Assembly (NCBI GenBank): GCA_902800715.1
Contig: CADCFN010000001.1
Span: 124,001 to 188,000 of the forward strand
DNA length: 64,000 nucleotides
Origin: an uncultured Bacteroidales bacterium
GTDB lineage: Bacteria > Bacteroidota > Bacteroidia > Bacteroidales > Muribaculaceae
Direction: 5' to 3'
Part shown: one piece after another, positions 1-10,300 of the stretch
How the letters are laid out: the number at the start of each line of letters is the position of its first letter
How positions within the stretch are numbered: the first letter of the stretch is position 1
The notes under the pieces: model-generated
Database searches by the model: none
Told to the model about the DNA's origin: nothing
Seen by the model: only the letters and a program-made list of their open reading frames with translations
Program-made: the position numbers and the translations under genes

Positions 1-1518
1 CAGGCTGTTGTTGAACTCAATGATGTTGCGGGAACTGCGGTAATTGACTGAGCGCGGAGCTCCTTCCTCGACCTGCGGCTCATAGATGTACCGGCTGAAG
101 TCCTCGCCCACTCGCTCACGGAACACGGTGAGGTCGGCATTGCGGAACCGGTAAATCGACTGCTTGGCATCACCGATGAGCATATTGAAATGTCCGCTCG
201 ACAAACTCTCATGCAGCAGATGGCTGAAATTCTCATACTGCTTGGCGCTCGTGTCCTGGAACTCGTCAATCATGAAGTGCAGAATGGTTGACCCCACCCG
301 CTCGAAGACAAAATCGGACCCGCTCTCGAGCACAGCCCCAATCAGCTCGTTGGTGTCGCCGATGAGAATGGAGTTGGACTCATGGCGGTATTCCTCCAGA
401 TAACGGTCTATCATCGCCAGCAGTCCCAATGACCCCAAGTCATCCTCTATGCTCTTGAGAAACAGCACCCACGGCCAGAGCCTGAAGTAGCGCGTTACCA
501 GTTCGAGCAAGCGGGCAGTCAAGGCATCATCGGGTTGGAAGTCCTTGAGAAACTGGCCATTGATGACGCCTTCGTCGGCTTTAGCGAGCGTGCTTGACAA
601 GGGGCTCATGTCACCCTTGATGAGCCATTTCTTGAACGACTTGCTACCACTCAGACCGTCTCGGACGGTGTCCAGTTCCCTCGTTAGCGTTTCCAAGATG
701 TCCTTGACGGCGGTTTCCAGTGACTCAGCCACGTCGTGAAGGTATTTCTTGAAGGCGTTGATTCGAGTGAAATCACTACGCAGGGTGCCATCGTCATCGA
801 CCTTGCTCAAGTAGGCACGAATCTCATCCATGCGGCTACGGAACAACTCGCTCTTAATCTGCTTGGCAAAGCCGAACAGGTCGCCACCGTCGTTAAAGAA
901 CTTCCAGTCCTTGGTCTTGGCGTCGTCACGAATCATGTGGCGCTGATACTCCTTCACCCATTGGTCCACCTGGGTGGGCTGTCCCTCATGGCCCAGCGAC
1001 AGCAGGAAATTGTGGACTGCCACACGTACGGCATAGTCCTCCTCGAGCTGGATATCATAATTGAAGTCTCGGTCCAGCTCACGGGCAAAGTTGCGCAGAA
1101 TGCTCTGGAAAAACGAGTCGATGGTGCTCACATTGAAATTGCTGTAATCAAACAGCAACTCATTCAACGCCAAACGCGCCAATTCGCGTATTCTCGACTC
1201 GGGCAGACCGCTACCGTCGATGAACTGCTGCAGGTAGTCACTCTTGGCGCCAGGTTGTGCGAGAAGGTAAAGCTCGTTGACAATGCGCTCTTTCATCTCG
1301 TTGGTCGCCTTGTTGGTAAAGGTGATGGCCAGCAGCAGACGGTGTGCGTTAATCGGGCGGGTGTCGCCAGGGGCACGGCGCGGCAACAGCCTGCCGCTGC
1401 CCTCGCTTGTCGTGAACAGCAGATGCGTGATGTACTGCAAGGCCAGGTTATAGGTCTTGCCCGAGCCCGCCGATGCCTTGATGACGAGCAATTGTCTATT
1501 ATCGATATTATCGCTCAT
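1..1518 (-). CDS. UvrD/RecB-family helicase (AddA-like exonuclease subunit), N-terminal 506 residues, runs off left edge
   Basis: An open frame runs from an ATG at 1516-1518 leftwards with no stop before base 1, so the protein is partial at its C-terminus. It starts MSDNIDNRQLL and has a Walker A motif ASAGSGKT at residues 15-22, the superfamily 1 motif TFTNKATNEMKERI, motif II IDEFQDTS and motif III GDAKQSIYRFRNAD. These are the ATP-binding and DNA-translocating motifs of UvrD/RecB helicases. The large insertions between motifs I and II resemble AddA/RecB, which repair double-strand breaks, rather than the smaller UvrD or PcrA. The C-terminal nuclease domain, if present, lies outside the window, so AddA versus another RecB-like helicase cannot be decided. 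It is followed on the same strand side by nothing visible; upstream is the yciH-like gene, 43 bases away. Confidence 0.88.
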   Translation of the reverse strand, partial: MSDNIDNRQLLVIKASAGSGKTYNLALQYITHLLFTTSEGSGRLLPRRAPGDTRPINAHRLLLAITFTNKATNEMKERIVNELYLLAQPGAKSDYLQQFIDGSGLPESRIRELARLALNELLFDYSNFNVSTIDSFFQSILRNFARELDRDFNYDIQLEEDYAVRVAVHNFLLSLGHEGQPTQVDQWVKEYQRHMIRDDAKTKDWKFFNDGGDLFGFAKQIKSELFRSRMDEIRAYLSKVDDDGTLRSDFTRINAFKKYLHDVAESLETAVKDILETLTRELDTVRDGLSGSKSFKKWLIKGDMSPLSSTLAKADEGVINGQFLKDFQPDDALTARLLELVTRYFRLWPWVLFLKSIEDDLGSLGLLAMIDRYLEEYRHESNSILIGDTNELIGAVLESGSDFVFERVGSTILHFMIDEFQDTSAKQYENFSHLLHESLSSGHFNMLIGDAKQSIYRFRNADLTVFRERVGEDFSRYIYEPQVEEGAPRSVNYRSSRNIIEFNNSL

Positions 1519-1561
1519 ATTGTCAGTTCCCAGTTGGCAATAAAACTCCTATCCTACTATA

Positions 1562-1918
1562 CTAAATAATGCGAGCCTTGAAGCCCATAGATGTTAGCAC
1601 ATCCAACACGCGCTGACGAAAGTCGCCCTGTATCAGGATTTCGCCGCCACGGGCACTGCCCCCCACACCAAGCGTGCGCTTGAGTTGTGACGCCTCCTGC
1701 TTGAGCGCCTCGTCATCACATGTGAAACCCGTGACGATGGTCGCCTGCTTGCCGCCACGCCCTTTGCGTTCCAGCACGATATCCAGACGTGTCTTTCCTT
1801 GCTGTTGCACGGCATCCTCCCTGTCGGGCTGGGGTTCTTCTTCAGGAGTCGCCTGTTCCTCGTTATCGGGCAGATTAAACGCCTTGCCCAGTGCTTCTTT
1901 CCAGTCGGTAGTATTCAT
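1562..1918 (-). CDS. yciH: SUI1/eIF1-family translation factor (YciH-like), 118 aa
   Basis: The C-terminal two thirds carries the SUI1 fold signature: KTRLDIVLERKGRGGKQATIVTGF, followed after a short stretch by the glycine-rich GVGGSARGGEILIQGD and a final helix. This matches bacterial YciH, a homologue of eukaryotic eIF1 thought to influence start-codon selection. The first 40 residues are acidic and low in complexity (NEEQATPEEEPQPD), as in other Bacteroidetes copies. It has its own promoter-like box on the minus strand at 1968-1975 and may be read through into the helicase gene just downstream. The fold assignment is firm; the cellular role is inferred from the family. Confidence 0.88.
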   Translation of the reverse strand: MNTTDWKEALGKAFNLPDNEEQATPEEEPQPDREDAVQQQGKTRLDIVLERKGRGGKQATIVTGFTCDDEALKQEASQLKRTLGVGGSARGGEILIQGDFRQRVLDVLTSMGFKARII

Positions 1919-1967
1919 GAAAAATAAAAAATCACTTATCGTTTAAACTTTTTTGTTTCCTGTTCAT

Positions 1968-1975
1968 CAAAGGTA
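1968..1975 (-). promoter_or_regulatory. Bacteroidetes -7 box for yciH
   Basis: Reading the minus strand, TACCTTTG matches the TAnnTTTG consensus of the Bacteroidetes primary sigma factor. It sits about 50 bases upstream of the yciH ATG. No clear -33 element was found at the right distance. Confidence 0.55.
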
Positions 1976-2069
1976 CAAAAAAAACGTGAGAAAAAGGCAA
2001 TCCATCAAAAAAAACGCATTCTGCAAGAGAAATTTTGCAAAAAGTGCATACCGAATCAAATAAAAGCAG

Positions 2070-2077
2070 TACATTTG
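2070..2077 (+). promoter_or_regulatory. Bacteroidetes -7 box for the ferredoxin gene
   Basis: TACATTTG matches TAnnTTTG and lies 53 bases upstream of the ferredoxin ATG. The flanking sequence is A/T-rich. The spacing from the nearest TTTG (2034-2037) is too long for a standard -33 element, so only the -7 box is claimed. Confidence 0.6.
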
Positions 2078-2130
2078 CAACACTGTTTACTTTTACATTA
2101 TTAACTATTTCACTTTAAATTTACACTAAT

Positions 2131-2301
2131 ATGGCTTACGTAATTTCTGATAGCTGTGTAGCATGTGGAACATGCCAGTCAGTATGTCCCGCCGACGCCA
2201 TCAAGGAAGGCGACATCTATTCGATTGATCCCGACACCTGCTTGGACTGCGGCACATGCGCCGACGCTTGCCCCACTGGTGCAATTGCTCCCGGCGAATA
2301 A
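2131..2301 (+). CDS. Small 2[4Fe-4S] ferredoxin, 56 aa
   Basis: This short frame encodes a complete clostridial-type ferredoxin. It has two CxxCxxCxxxCP motifs: CVACGTCQSVCP near residues 9-20 and CLDCGTCADACP near residues 38-49. Each cluster is bound by three cysteines of one motif plus the fourth of the other. Such proteins carry electrons in anaerobic metabolism, for example to or from pyruvate:ferredoxin oxidoreductase. The ATG at 2131 is preceded by a good promoter box and by a conserved A/T-rich leader. A Rho-independent terminator follows 30 bases after the stop, so it is a single-gene transcript. It is too short for most ORF cut-offs. Confidence 0.95.
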   Translation: MAYVISDSCVACGTCQSVCPADAIKEGDIYSIDPDTCLDCGTCADACPTGAIAPGE

Positions 2302-2331
2302 TCAAGACAAGAAAACAAAACAAAACAATTG

Positions 2332-2370
2332 TTGCGGCTACACCACCACGGTGCGGCCGCAATATTTTTT
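2332..2370 (+). terminator. Rho-independent terminator of the ferredoxin gene
   Basis: A GC-rich stem (TTGCGGC at 2332-2338 pairing with GCCGCAA at 2356-2362, with extra CAC/GTG pairing inside) is followed by TATTTTTT. It lies 30 bases after the ferredoxin stop. Confidence 0.75.
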
Positions 2371-2388
2371 ACCCCCCGATAAACGCGA

Positions 2389-2422
2389 CACGCGGGAGAA
2401 GCAACTGATGCTCTCCCGCGTG
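2389..2422. terminator. Inverted repeat between convergent genes
   Basis: A perfect 11-base stem (CACGCGGGAGA at 2389-2399 with its complement at 2412-2422) and a 12-base loop lie between the ferredoxin gene and the convergent C25 peptidase gene. No long T run follows on either strand, so it may be a weak terminator or RNA-stabilising hairpin. Confidence 0.45.
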
Positions 2423-2453
2423 ATGCGTTACTGATAAGGATGAAGCCGTGTCT

Positions 2454-5400
2454 TTACTTGGCAGCGGTCTTCACGGGCTCAACCACGATGAGTTGGTTGA
2501 TGGGCGTGCCACCGTAGTTGGAGCCGTCGCTGTAGGTACCGAAGTAGCGGTACAGACCAGCGGGAACCTTGTTGCCCTGCATGTCCTTCAAATCCCAACT
2601 CATGGGGAAATTGTTGGAAGTAGACTTCCAGACGAGCTTACCGGTAGCGTCGGTAACGGTAACTGCTACCTCAGGCATGCGTGCCAACTCAGTTTCTACC
2701 TCAAAGTTCACCTCCTGGTTGGTGTAAGCGGGCAGCTTGTCGGCCATGATGGTCACCACACCACTCTGACCCACCATGAAGGTGATGGTGCGTGATGCGT
2801 AATTGCCCAACATATCAAATACAGTATAGGTGAGCGTGTGCAGGCCCTCGCCCAGGTTGCTCAACGGGAACTTGATGTTGATGAGCTTGCCCATATCGCC
2901 TACAGTCACATAGCTGGCAATATCACCGAAGGATAACTTACCACCGTCGAGTACAAGCGTCATGTCGTGTTCGAGCGAATTGGCCTGCATGCTGATACCC
3001 TGATCATCGGTAGCGGTGATATAGAGCATCGAGTTGGAGCCAACAGTAGCGCCCTCGACAAAGCCGTTCTCATCGTTGATATACATGCTGGTAATGACAG
3101 GAGCCTCTGTATCCCTGATGGCCACATTATCATTATAGGGCAGCATCTTGACTCTCTTGGTGAAGCCATTGACCATATAATCGGAGTTGTCCTTGTGGGC
3201 ATACAGACGAATCAGCACATTCTCGTTGACAGCTTCAACTTCCTTGGGAACAATCATTGAGCCAGTGAACACACCGTTCTCCACGCGACCCGAAACCTCT
3301 CCCAGTTTATTGCGGTTGAAATAAACCTTGCGCTCAACATCAGACTCGGTCAGGGTAGTGAATCTCACTTCCTTGTCATAGAGCGTCATGGTCAAGTCAC
3401 CATTGAAGCTGGCGTCAAGATTACCGTTGGCATCAACAACATGAGCAATGATGTCATAGCTCTGGAGCGGCCTGATTGTTGCCACCTCGTTGGTATCGGT
3501 CATTTCATATCCGTTCAGGTCAATCACCTCGATACGGCTGATGGGATAGTTGACCTTAATACCGGGGTCACCCAGCAGGAAGAACGACAGCTTGTTGGTA
3601 TTGGAAGCTGCAAATCCCAATTTAGACTTCATGTAAGCCTCGCCCAGGGTCGGCATTTTACCAGTGGTCGCATAGCTGAACATGCCCTCGATAAAGTACC
3701 TGTTGAGCATATCATTACCCGTGGCATATACCATACGGGAAGAGGTAAGCAAGGCGATAGCGCCACCGTCACGCTTGTGGAACATCAGCTCGGCAATACC
3801 ACGAGAGTCACCGTCATAGTGGGCAACGTCGCAGCATGCAGTTGACATGATGGGCCAGCGGGGATATGAGGTGCGGGACACGTCACCAGTGGTCCACATA
3901 TTGTTCACCTTGGTAAACGCAATCTTACCGGCATGACCTACATAGGTGGCATAGTACATACCGTCCTTGAGCATATCACTGAGCAGGTGGTTGGCCTCGG
4001 TAGCCCTCTTACGGGACATATCGATATTGAACTCAGTCGCCGAACGCGGATACATGATGTTGTGAACGGTCGTTACATTCATTCCAGTCTGCAGGTCATT
4101 GTCAATCATCATTTTGTAACCCTCACCCTGGAAAGTGTAAAGAGTAGCGTCCTTGCCAGGCGGTTGGTCGGTAATCACCAGCGTGTTGTTGCGCCATACA
4201 CCATAGTCAGGATTAGCATAGTACTCAACCAGTTTATCGACATCGCTCTCGGCCTCTTCAATATCGGCACAGGTGATACGGCCGATACCGATTCTCAGTT
4301 TATCGGCAGCGACATTGTTTCCCGAGTTATCATCCAGCAAACCGAAGAAGTCGTCGCTGGTGTAGGAGAAATCCTCATAGTTACTGTTGTCACTCTGGTA
4401 AGTGAGCAGGTATCCCGGATGTTCACCCATAGCTTCACGGTTGTCGAACGTGCCCGTACCGAACAGCAGCAAGTTCTTGAACTTGGTGTTGTCACGGTCA
4501 TAGAACATCTTGCAGAACAAGCGATAGGCCATCGCGTCCTTGGTACCACTGGAGAACTCATTGAAAATCTGGTCCTGATCCACGACATGAACCGTCATGC
4601 CATCAATTGCAGTGTGCAAATCGGCAACACGCTGAGCCTGGCTGTGGAAGAGCTTATCGGTGATAATGAGCATATCAGGAACACTCAGAGCGTGGAGGTT
4701 CTGATTGGGCACAGGCTCAAAGCCGGAAATCTTCTTCAGTCTGCGCATCGGGTCAAAAGCGACATAGTTCGACATGCTGGTAGCAGAGGAGAAGAAAGCC
4801 ATACCGGTACCGCCCGCGTCATCATATTGTGTTGTGGTTATCTCGAGAGGGATATTGGTGTTATTGATGCTCCACACAACGGTACTGCTCGAAGCATTGG
4901 GCAGTTGGAAGCGCTCATTACCCGAAGTCATCGCATATCCCATGAGAATCTGGTTGTCGGTCTCATCCTTGAGAATATTCCTGTGCTTGTAGGTCAACAG
5001 GAAGTAGTCCAGTCGAGACATTCTCACATCCACCTCAGTACCTGTATAGGTCAAAATCGGCTCAAACGCACCGCGTTCGGCGGGATGCGTCAACTTAAGT
5101 CTAGCAAAAGGAGAAGCGTAATTGTAGTGAACATAATCAGAAGAAGGCACATAGATGCGTGACGAGGCAACGCTATAAGACGTCGTATCGAGACCGCCCT
5201 GGCTGTGGAGTACAGCGTTGGCATAAGAAACACTGTTGCTCACATTAGCTGCGATGACAGTTTGCACCACGATAGTGCTGTCGGCAATCTCAGGGAGATA
5301 ATAGTCCACATACAATTTGCTGTTAGTGAAATCCTCACCCAGCATTTCCTTACCTGAACTGCTGATAGAAATCAAATCCTTCTCATGCAGGAAGTAGCCC

Positions 5401-5906
5401 AGACTGACATCGGTATCCACATAATTGTTTACCACTACAGCCGACTTCTTGGAAGGCTTAGTGTCCGGTCCGGGGGTATCAGACAGGAAGTAGCAACCCA
5501 CCAGCGAATAGGGGTTGAACTGACGTGTGTAATGCGGTGTCGAGGTGTAATCGACGAGCTTCATGCTGATAGGACCATTGCCATAGAAGCAAATCTTGTC
5601 GTTGATTCGCAAGATGGGCACCACCGAGAGGTCGTCATCAAAAGAGCTGTTCATGACCTCATTGATACGGTTTCCGCCATGGCCATAGACCTTGACTTGG
5701 GCGGGATTGTTGAAACCCATTTCACGAAGTTCGTCATAAGTGATTTCATACACGCCACTCTCAGGGATCATCACCTTCACCCACTTGCCCGAGGCAAGCT
5801 TCGAATTGTTGGCGAAACTAGACGCGTTGAATGCGCGGGCATTACCGGAACAAATCAATGCCAGTATCACCGCGCAAGCGAGTTTGAATGTCGTTAGTTT
5901 ACTCAT
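2454..5906 (-). CDS. C25 (gingipain/PorU-like) cysteine peptidase, 1150 aa
   Basis: A signal peptide (residues 1-25, ending near GNARA) is followed by the N-terminal domain typical of PorU (SKLASGKWVKVMIPESGVYEITYDEL), a central C25 caspase-like peptidase domain, and Ig-like and FlgD-like modules at the C-terminus (NKVPAGLYRYFGTYSDG). The catalytic pair is intact: His658 in YVGHAG and Cys691 in STACCDVAH, 33 residues apart. This agrees closely with the catalytic Cys690 known for Porphyromonas gingivalis PorU, and the length (about 1158 there) also fits. PorU removes C-terminal sorting regions from type IX cargo and attaches them to the surface. A second homologue lies at 7372-10803. The tail here (INQLIVVEPVK) departs from the usual KAKKLIV ending, so this copy may be a paralogue with a different job. 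Confidence 0.85.
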   Translation of the reverse strand: MSKLTTFKLACAVILALICSGNARAFNASSFANNSKLASGKWVKVMIPESGVYEITYDELREMGFNNPAQVKVYGHGGNRINEVMNSSFDDDLSVVPILRINDKICFYGNGPISMKLVDYTSTPHYTRQFNPYSLVGCYFLSDTPGPDTKPSKKSAVVVNNYVDTDVSLGYFLHEKDLISISSSGKEMLGEDFTNSKLYVDYYLPEIADSTIVVQTVIAANVSNSVSYANAVLHSQGGLDTTSYSVASSRIYVPSSDYVHYNYASPFARLKLTHPAERGAFEPILTYTGTEVDVRMSRLDYFLLTYKHRNILKDETDNQILMGYAMTSGNERFQLPNASSSTVVWSINNTNIPLEITTTQYDDAGGTGMAFFSSATSMSNYVAFDPMRRLKKISGFEPVPNQNLHALSVPDMLIITDKLFHSQAQRVADLHTAIDGMTVHVVDQDQIFNEFSSGTKDAMAYRLFCKMFYDRDNTKFKNLLLFGTGTFDNREAMGEHPGYLLTYQSDNSNYEDFSYTSDDFFGLLDDNSGNNVAADKLRIGIGRITCADIEEAESDVDKLVEYYANPDYGVWRNNTLVITDQPPGKDATLYTFQGEGYKMMIDNDLQTGMNVTTVHNIMYPRSATEFNIDMSRKRATEANHLLSDMLKDGMYYATYVGHAGKIAFTKVNNMWTTGDVSRTSYPRWPIMSTACCDVAHYDGDSRGIAELMFHKRDGGAIALLTSSRMVYATGNDMLNRYFIEGMFSYATTGKMPTLGEAYMKSKLGFAASNTNKLSFFLLGDPGIKVNYPISRIEVIDLNGYEMTDTNEVATIRPLQSYDIIAHVVDANGNLDASFNGDLTMTLYDKEVRFTTLTESDVERKVYFNRNKLGEVSGRVENGVFTGSMIVPKEVEAVNENVLIRLYAHKDNSDYMVNGFTKRVKMLPYNDNVAIRDTEAPVITSMYINDENGFVEGATVGSNSMLYITATDDQGISMQANSLEHDMTLVLDGGKLSFGDIASYVTVGDMGKLINIKFPLSNLGEGLHTLTYTVFDMLGNYASRTITFMVGQSGVVTIMADKLPAYTNQEVNFEVETELARMPEVAVTVTDATGKLVWKSTSNNFPMSWDLKDMQGNKVPAGLYRYFGTYSDGSNYGGTPINQLIVVEPVKTAAK

Positions 5907-5960
5907 GTTTATTTTGTTTTAGTTTTATTTATTTCGTCGTCACGTTATGATCGGTTATTC

Positions 5961-6536
5961 TTACAGTTTCACGTTCACGTCCAGCACTTGACGGCCGTTG
6001 AGAGTAGCCCTCAATCGGTCGCCAGGCTGCAAGATGTGACCCTCGCCCGCGTCGCCGGTGAACAGCAAGTCACCCATCTTGATGCTGCAACGGGTGCTCA
6101 CTGCCGACAACAGTTCATCAAGAGACGTGCACATGTCTGCCAGGCAGCGACGTGCCACTGTCTCCTCATTGATCGTCACCTCGATGACAGCATGGAGCGG
6201 GTCATCAATGCCCGAGGTTTCGACCCAATCACCCACGATAGCAGCCCCGTCAAAGGCTCTGTCCAGTGCCGACAGACGCATATCATCGCTCTGCATGGCC
6301 TGGACGCTGAATCCGGCGGTGAAAGCATCCCAGTAGCGATAGGCAAACTTGGGGGCTATGCATTTGCCCAGTCTGCCGGTACGCACCACAATTGTTGGTG
6401 TTGCCACAAAGTGCTGAGCATAGTCAGGCACAAAAAACGGGCGGCCCGTGTACAGGATGGAGGAATCGGCCATGAGATAGCTCTGAGGCACCTCCTCACG
6501 CTTGTCATAATTTCCTGTAAAGCCAATTACCTTCAT
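5961..6536 (-). CDS. Fumarylacetoacetate hydrolase (FAH) family protein, 191 aa
   Basis: The ATG at 6534-6536 (MKVIGFTGNYD) is chosen because the longer frame upstream lies inside the end of rex and has no family resemblance. The protein has the FAH core pattern: an N-terminal KVIGFTGNY strand, a segment FAYRYWDAFTAGFSVQA resembling the substrate-binding region, a GDWVE segment, and the C-terminal KMGDLLFTGDAGEG strand where FAH enzymes place an active-site loop. Typical substrates are beta-diketo or acylpyruvate-like compounds; the real substrate is unknown. The usual acidic metal-binding motif is not obvious, so activity may differ. The gene begins 19 bases after the rex stop and is probably in the same transcript. 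Confidence 0.72.
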   Translation of the reverse strand: MKVIGFTGNYDKREEVPQSYLMADSSILYTGRPFFVPDYAQHFVATPTIVVRTGRLGKCIAPKFAYRYWDAFTAGFSVQAMQSDDMRLSALDRAFDGAAIVGDWVETSGIDDPLHAVIEVTINEETVARRCLADMCTSLDELLSAVSTRCSIKMGDLLFTGDAGEGHILQPGDRLRATLNGRQVLDVNVKL

Positions 6537-6555
6537 TTCCGCTATCTGAATCGCT

Positions 6556-7227
6556 TCACTGCTGCTTGTTCGTGTCAATGATCGTGTTATGCATCCTATT
6601 ATAGATGATAGCCAGATGGGCATAGATGGACGTGTTGGCAATCACCACGTCCTCGGGCGCCTTGATGCGGTAAGGTGTGAAATTCCACAATGCCGTCATG
6701 CCACTGGCAATGGCAAGGTCGGCGACATCCTGAGCCCGCTCCACCGGGACCGTGAGGATGGCGATTGAGACGCCATGCTCGCGCTGCCATGCTTCCAGCT
6801 CACTGATGTCGTAGACGGGGACCCCGTCAACCGTTTGGCCAATCACCTCGCCACGCACGTCGAAACCCGCCACGATATTCAGTCCATAGTTCACCAGACC
6901 ATGGTCCTGCATAAGGGCGGTTCCAAGGCTACCGGTACCGATGACCACTGCATCGTGCTGCCTGTTGAATCCGAGAAAGTTCTCGAGTTCCTTGACCAGG
7001 CTGTGTACCTCGTAGCCAATGCGGGTTTTGCCGCGAATGTTGAGGTAGGACAAATCCTTGGCAATCTGTGACGATTGCACATTCAGCTCATTGGAAATCT
7101 GTGTGGAAGACACATACTCGATGTTCATATTATCGAGCATGCGCACATAGGACAGATACCACGGCAAGCGCCTGATAGTGGGCTCCGGAAGGATTGTCCG
7201 TTCCTCAGTATGATTGGTTTTATTCAT
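6556..7227 (-). CDS. rex: Redox-sensing transcriptional repressor Rex, 223 aa
   Basis: The N-terminal winged helix (PEPTIRRLPWYLSYVRML, then STQISNELNVQSSQIAKDLSYL) reads DNA, and the C-terminal Rossmann domain (AVVIGTGSLGTAL, then GLNIVAGFDV) binds NADH/NAD+. The end, ALWNFTPYRI, carries the domain-swapped helix region. Rex represses fermentation and respiration genes when NADH is low. The ATG at 7227 is preferred to a TTG five codons upstream. It has its own promoter (7251-7280) and is followed 19 bases later by the FAH-family gene. Placement between two C25 peptidase genes looks incidental. Confidence 0.93.
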   Translation of the reverse strand: MNKTNHTEERTILPEPTIRRLPWYLSYVRMLDNMNIEYVSSTQISNELNVQSSQIAKDLSYLNIRGKTRIGYEVHSLVKELENFLGFNRQHDAVVIGTGSLGTALMQDHGLVNYGLNIVAGFDVRGEVIGQTVDGVPVYDISELEAWQREHGVSIAILTVPVERAQDVADLAIASGMTALWNFTPYRIKAPEDVVIANTSIYAHLAIIYNRMHNTIIDTNKQQ

Positions 7228-7250
7228 CGAATAATGATGCAATTAACCGA

Positions 7251-7280
7251 CAAATTTACCTCAAATTTTTGAACGCCAAG
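7251..7280 (-). promoter_or_regulatory. Promoter for rex
   Basis: On the minus strand TAAATTTG (7251-7258) matches the Bacteroidetes -7 box, and CTTG (7277-7280) lies 18 bases upstream as a plausible -33 element. The -7 box is 23 bases from the rex ATG. Confidence 0.55.
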
Positions 7281-7371
7281 TAATCCATGCTCTATTTTAT
7301 CAAAAAAAGGCCATTTTTTTAACATATCTTATGCCTTGAGCAAGATTATTGGCGTTCATCAATCGTTATCG

Positions 7372-10300
7372 TTATTGGCCCGTCACAGCCAATTTCTTGG
7401 CCTTAGTGGCCTCCTTGATGCCATCGGTCGAAATTGTAGCCCGATAGACGTAGATGCCCCGTGGCACGCGGCGTCCACCGCCATCGGTCAGGTCCCAAGT
7501 GATAGGAATGGACGTGTACATGTCGCTGCGGCCAGCCTGTGTAGTACTCCACACCCTGCGGCCCATCAGGTCATACACCTCGATGGTCACACTCACCACA
7601 GCGTCAGGACGGTTGTGCTTCACATAGAATGACGTTTCTACACTGGCGGGATTGGCAGCACAATACACATCGGCAATTTCGGGTGCCAAGCCATTGATGA
7701 CATTAAAGGTGATGGTTTTCTCGCTCACGTTGTTGTACACGTCCCAAACGCGCAATCGCAACGAGTGCTTGCCGGGCGTGAGGTCAGTGAGCTGGTAATT
7801 GATGCTACCCAGAGTGCCCTGCTCGGCAAACATGGGTGTATAGAAGCTCACCAGGTCATTGTAGCTGGTGGTGCCGTCCAGGGTGAGTGTCATGGTGTGA
7901 CCGATGCCTGCCGATGAGAAATTAACACCGCTCTCGTCGCTCACGGTAGCGAGTACCAGTGGCGACTCATTGGTGTTACCGCCATCGGCAAAGTTTGTAT
8001 CGTTCAGGCCCAGGGTGATAATCTTGGGACCGATGGTGTCGGTCACCTGCTCGTCCTCATAGCCGTAAATATAGAAATCGCTATTGGCGCCCTTGGCCTC
8101 GATAGAATCACGGCTGTCAAAGGCATACAGGTTAATCAGCGACGGACGATAGTTGTCATACTCGTTGTTCACCTCGCTGGGGATGATGATGCGCACCTTG
8201 AACTGACCGCCCACAACGGTATCGACATTGATAGCAAGACGGTTGTTGCGGTCTTCATAGTCAAACTCTTTTCCCTCTTTTCCATAACCATGGGTCGTCA
8301 CCGACTGCTCCGGTCCGAAAAGTGTCGAAACAATTTCACCATAGAAATTGGTCGCCAGTTCACCCTTCACGTTCAGAATCTTGCCGCTGAACTCCACTTG
8401 TTCACGCGCCTTGAAGACGGGCATATTTTCACTGTCAACAGGTTTGCCATTAATCGCCTCGACCTTTATGGTATAGGGTGCCCAAGCCAGTCTCATGGCC
8501 GGATCGCCGATGACAAAGAAACGACGGTTATTGTTATCAGTGGAAGTGATATCATTCTTGGAGAAGCGCATGATGTCACCGATGCGGATAGGCAGTCCGT
8601 CTTTATCTCGTGTGAAGGCATAATTGGCAACCGTGGAACTCAAGGTACCGTTCTGGTCGATGTATGCCAGACGTGCAGGGCAGATTACTGCAATCGCGCC
8701 ACCATTGGCATTCAAGAAGATGCGTTCACCACTAGACAGCACAGAATTGTCAAAACGGCAGTATTCACACGTTGCTGCATAAAGCACGGGCAGATGGCGG
8801 TAATACAGTTCTGTTTCCACGTCAGAGCGCATCATCAGTCCCTCACCAGTCCAGTTCTGGGTGCTGGCATGACCGATGTAATTCCACCACAAGACACCCT
8901 CACGGAGCGTGGTGAACATCTTGGCACGGGCTTCAGGATAGGTGCGGGCGCCGCCTTCACTCACAGCATTGAAAGCGTCGGTGAACACATAATTATAAAC
9001 CATATTCTCGCCTCCATACAAGCGGAAACGGTCAATCATGTTTTGGGACTGCACCATGTGAATACCCTTATTCTCGTCATCGGCCACCATCAGCACCTGG
9101 TTCTTCCATGCGCCATAGGATGGCTTGGTAACATACTTGATGAGCTTATTGACCACCGTGCGGGCCTCGGCAACATTCTTGGCAATGATGCGGCCCACAG
9201 CGATGTTCATATCATCCATGGAGCTGGTACCGGAATCATCGTCAAGGATACCGAAGTAATCATCGGTGGTAAAGGAGTTGTCTTCCTCGCTACTGTTTTC
9301 AGTCTGCCAGGTGAGCAATCGTGGATAATTCAAGGCCTCGGCATTCTGGCCGACCAGCCTGTTGTCATAGTTGCCACAGCCCAGCAGTAACAGGTATCCC
9401 AGCTTGTGGCCATCCTGGGTGGCGCCACGGTCATAAAACATCTTGCACAGTCGACGATAGGCCATGGCGTCTTGGGTGCCGCTTGAGAACTCATTGAAGA
9501 CTTTCTCGTGGTCAAGCACCAGCACATTGAAGTGGTCATATTTCTCGTGCAATTCGGCAACACGACGTGCCTGGTCCATATAAGCACTGGGACACAGGAT
9601 AATCATGTCGGGCGTGGGCTCGGCATGGATATTCTGATTGGCGACATCGCAGATGTATTCGGGATGGGAAAAGCTTCCTGACTCGTCAAACGCCACAAAT
9701 TCCCTGCGCCCATCGGCAGTGGGGCTGAAGGTGACGGTACCATCACCGCTCTCGGTCACGAGCTGCAATGGAGCGAAAGGCACAGTCACGTCCCACACGC
9801 GCGTGCTAGAGCCACAACCACTCACACGATACCGGTTGCCAGGCCTTGACTCATTCAGGCCAAAAGTAAGGCTGCCGTTCCTCAGCGCTAAAGTGCGTTC
9901 AAAGTTCACTGCAACGTAATCCAAGCGTGCCAGATACACCGAACCATTACACAAGAGATTGATGGAGAAATCTAGTGAGGTTGTCCCTTTATCGAGTGTG
10001 AATTCAGTGATTGAGCGCTTGCTCTTGTAGTGGGTATGGGAATTGATATCGTTTACCGTATCAAGAATCTCATTGTTGGTAATAGGCAGTTCAGTTCCAT
10101 TATAGCTAAGCTTCAGCGAAGCCGGTGACACTATTTTGGAACCGAACATGGTCAACACCTTCACTTTACTGCCTTCAATCAATCCGTTAAGGTCAAAATT
10201 GAAAGACTGTTTCCTGGTTGATACAAAACTTTCACCCAGATACCTGCGGCCCGTTTCGCCAGGATTCACGATGTCATGCTCATGATAGAGTCGCTCGGTA

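Noticed and set aside
736-1569. 277-residue open frame on the plus strand
   Set aside because: It is the antisense shadow of the RecB/AddA-like helicase gene, whose motifs are clear on the minus strand.
3933-5162. 409-residue plus-strand frame inside the C25 peptidase region
   Set aside because: Antisense to a gene with intact signal peptide and catalytic residues; no family features of its own.
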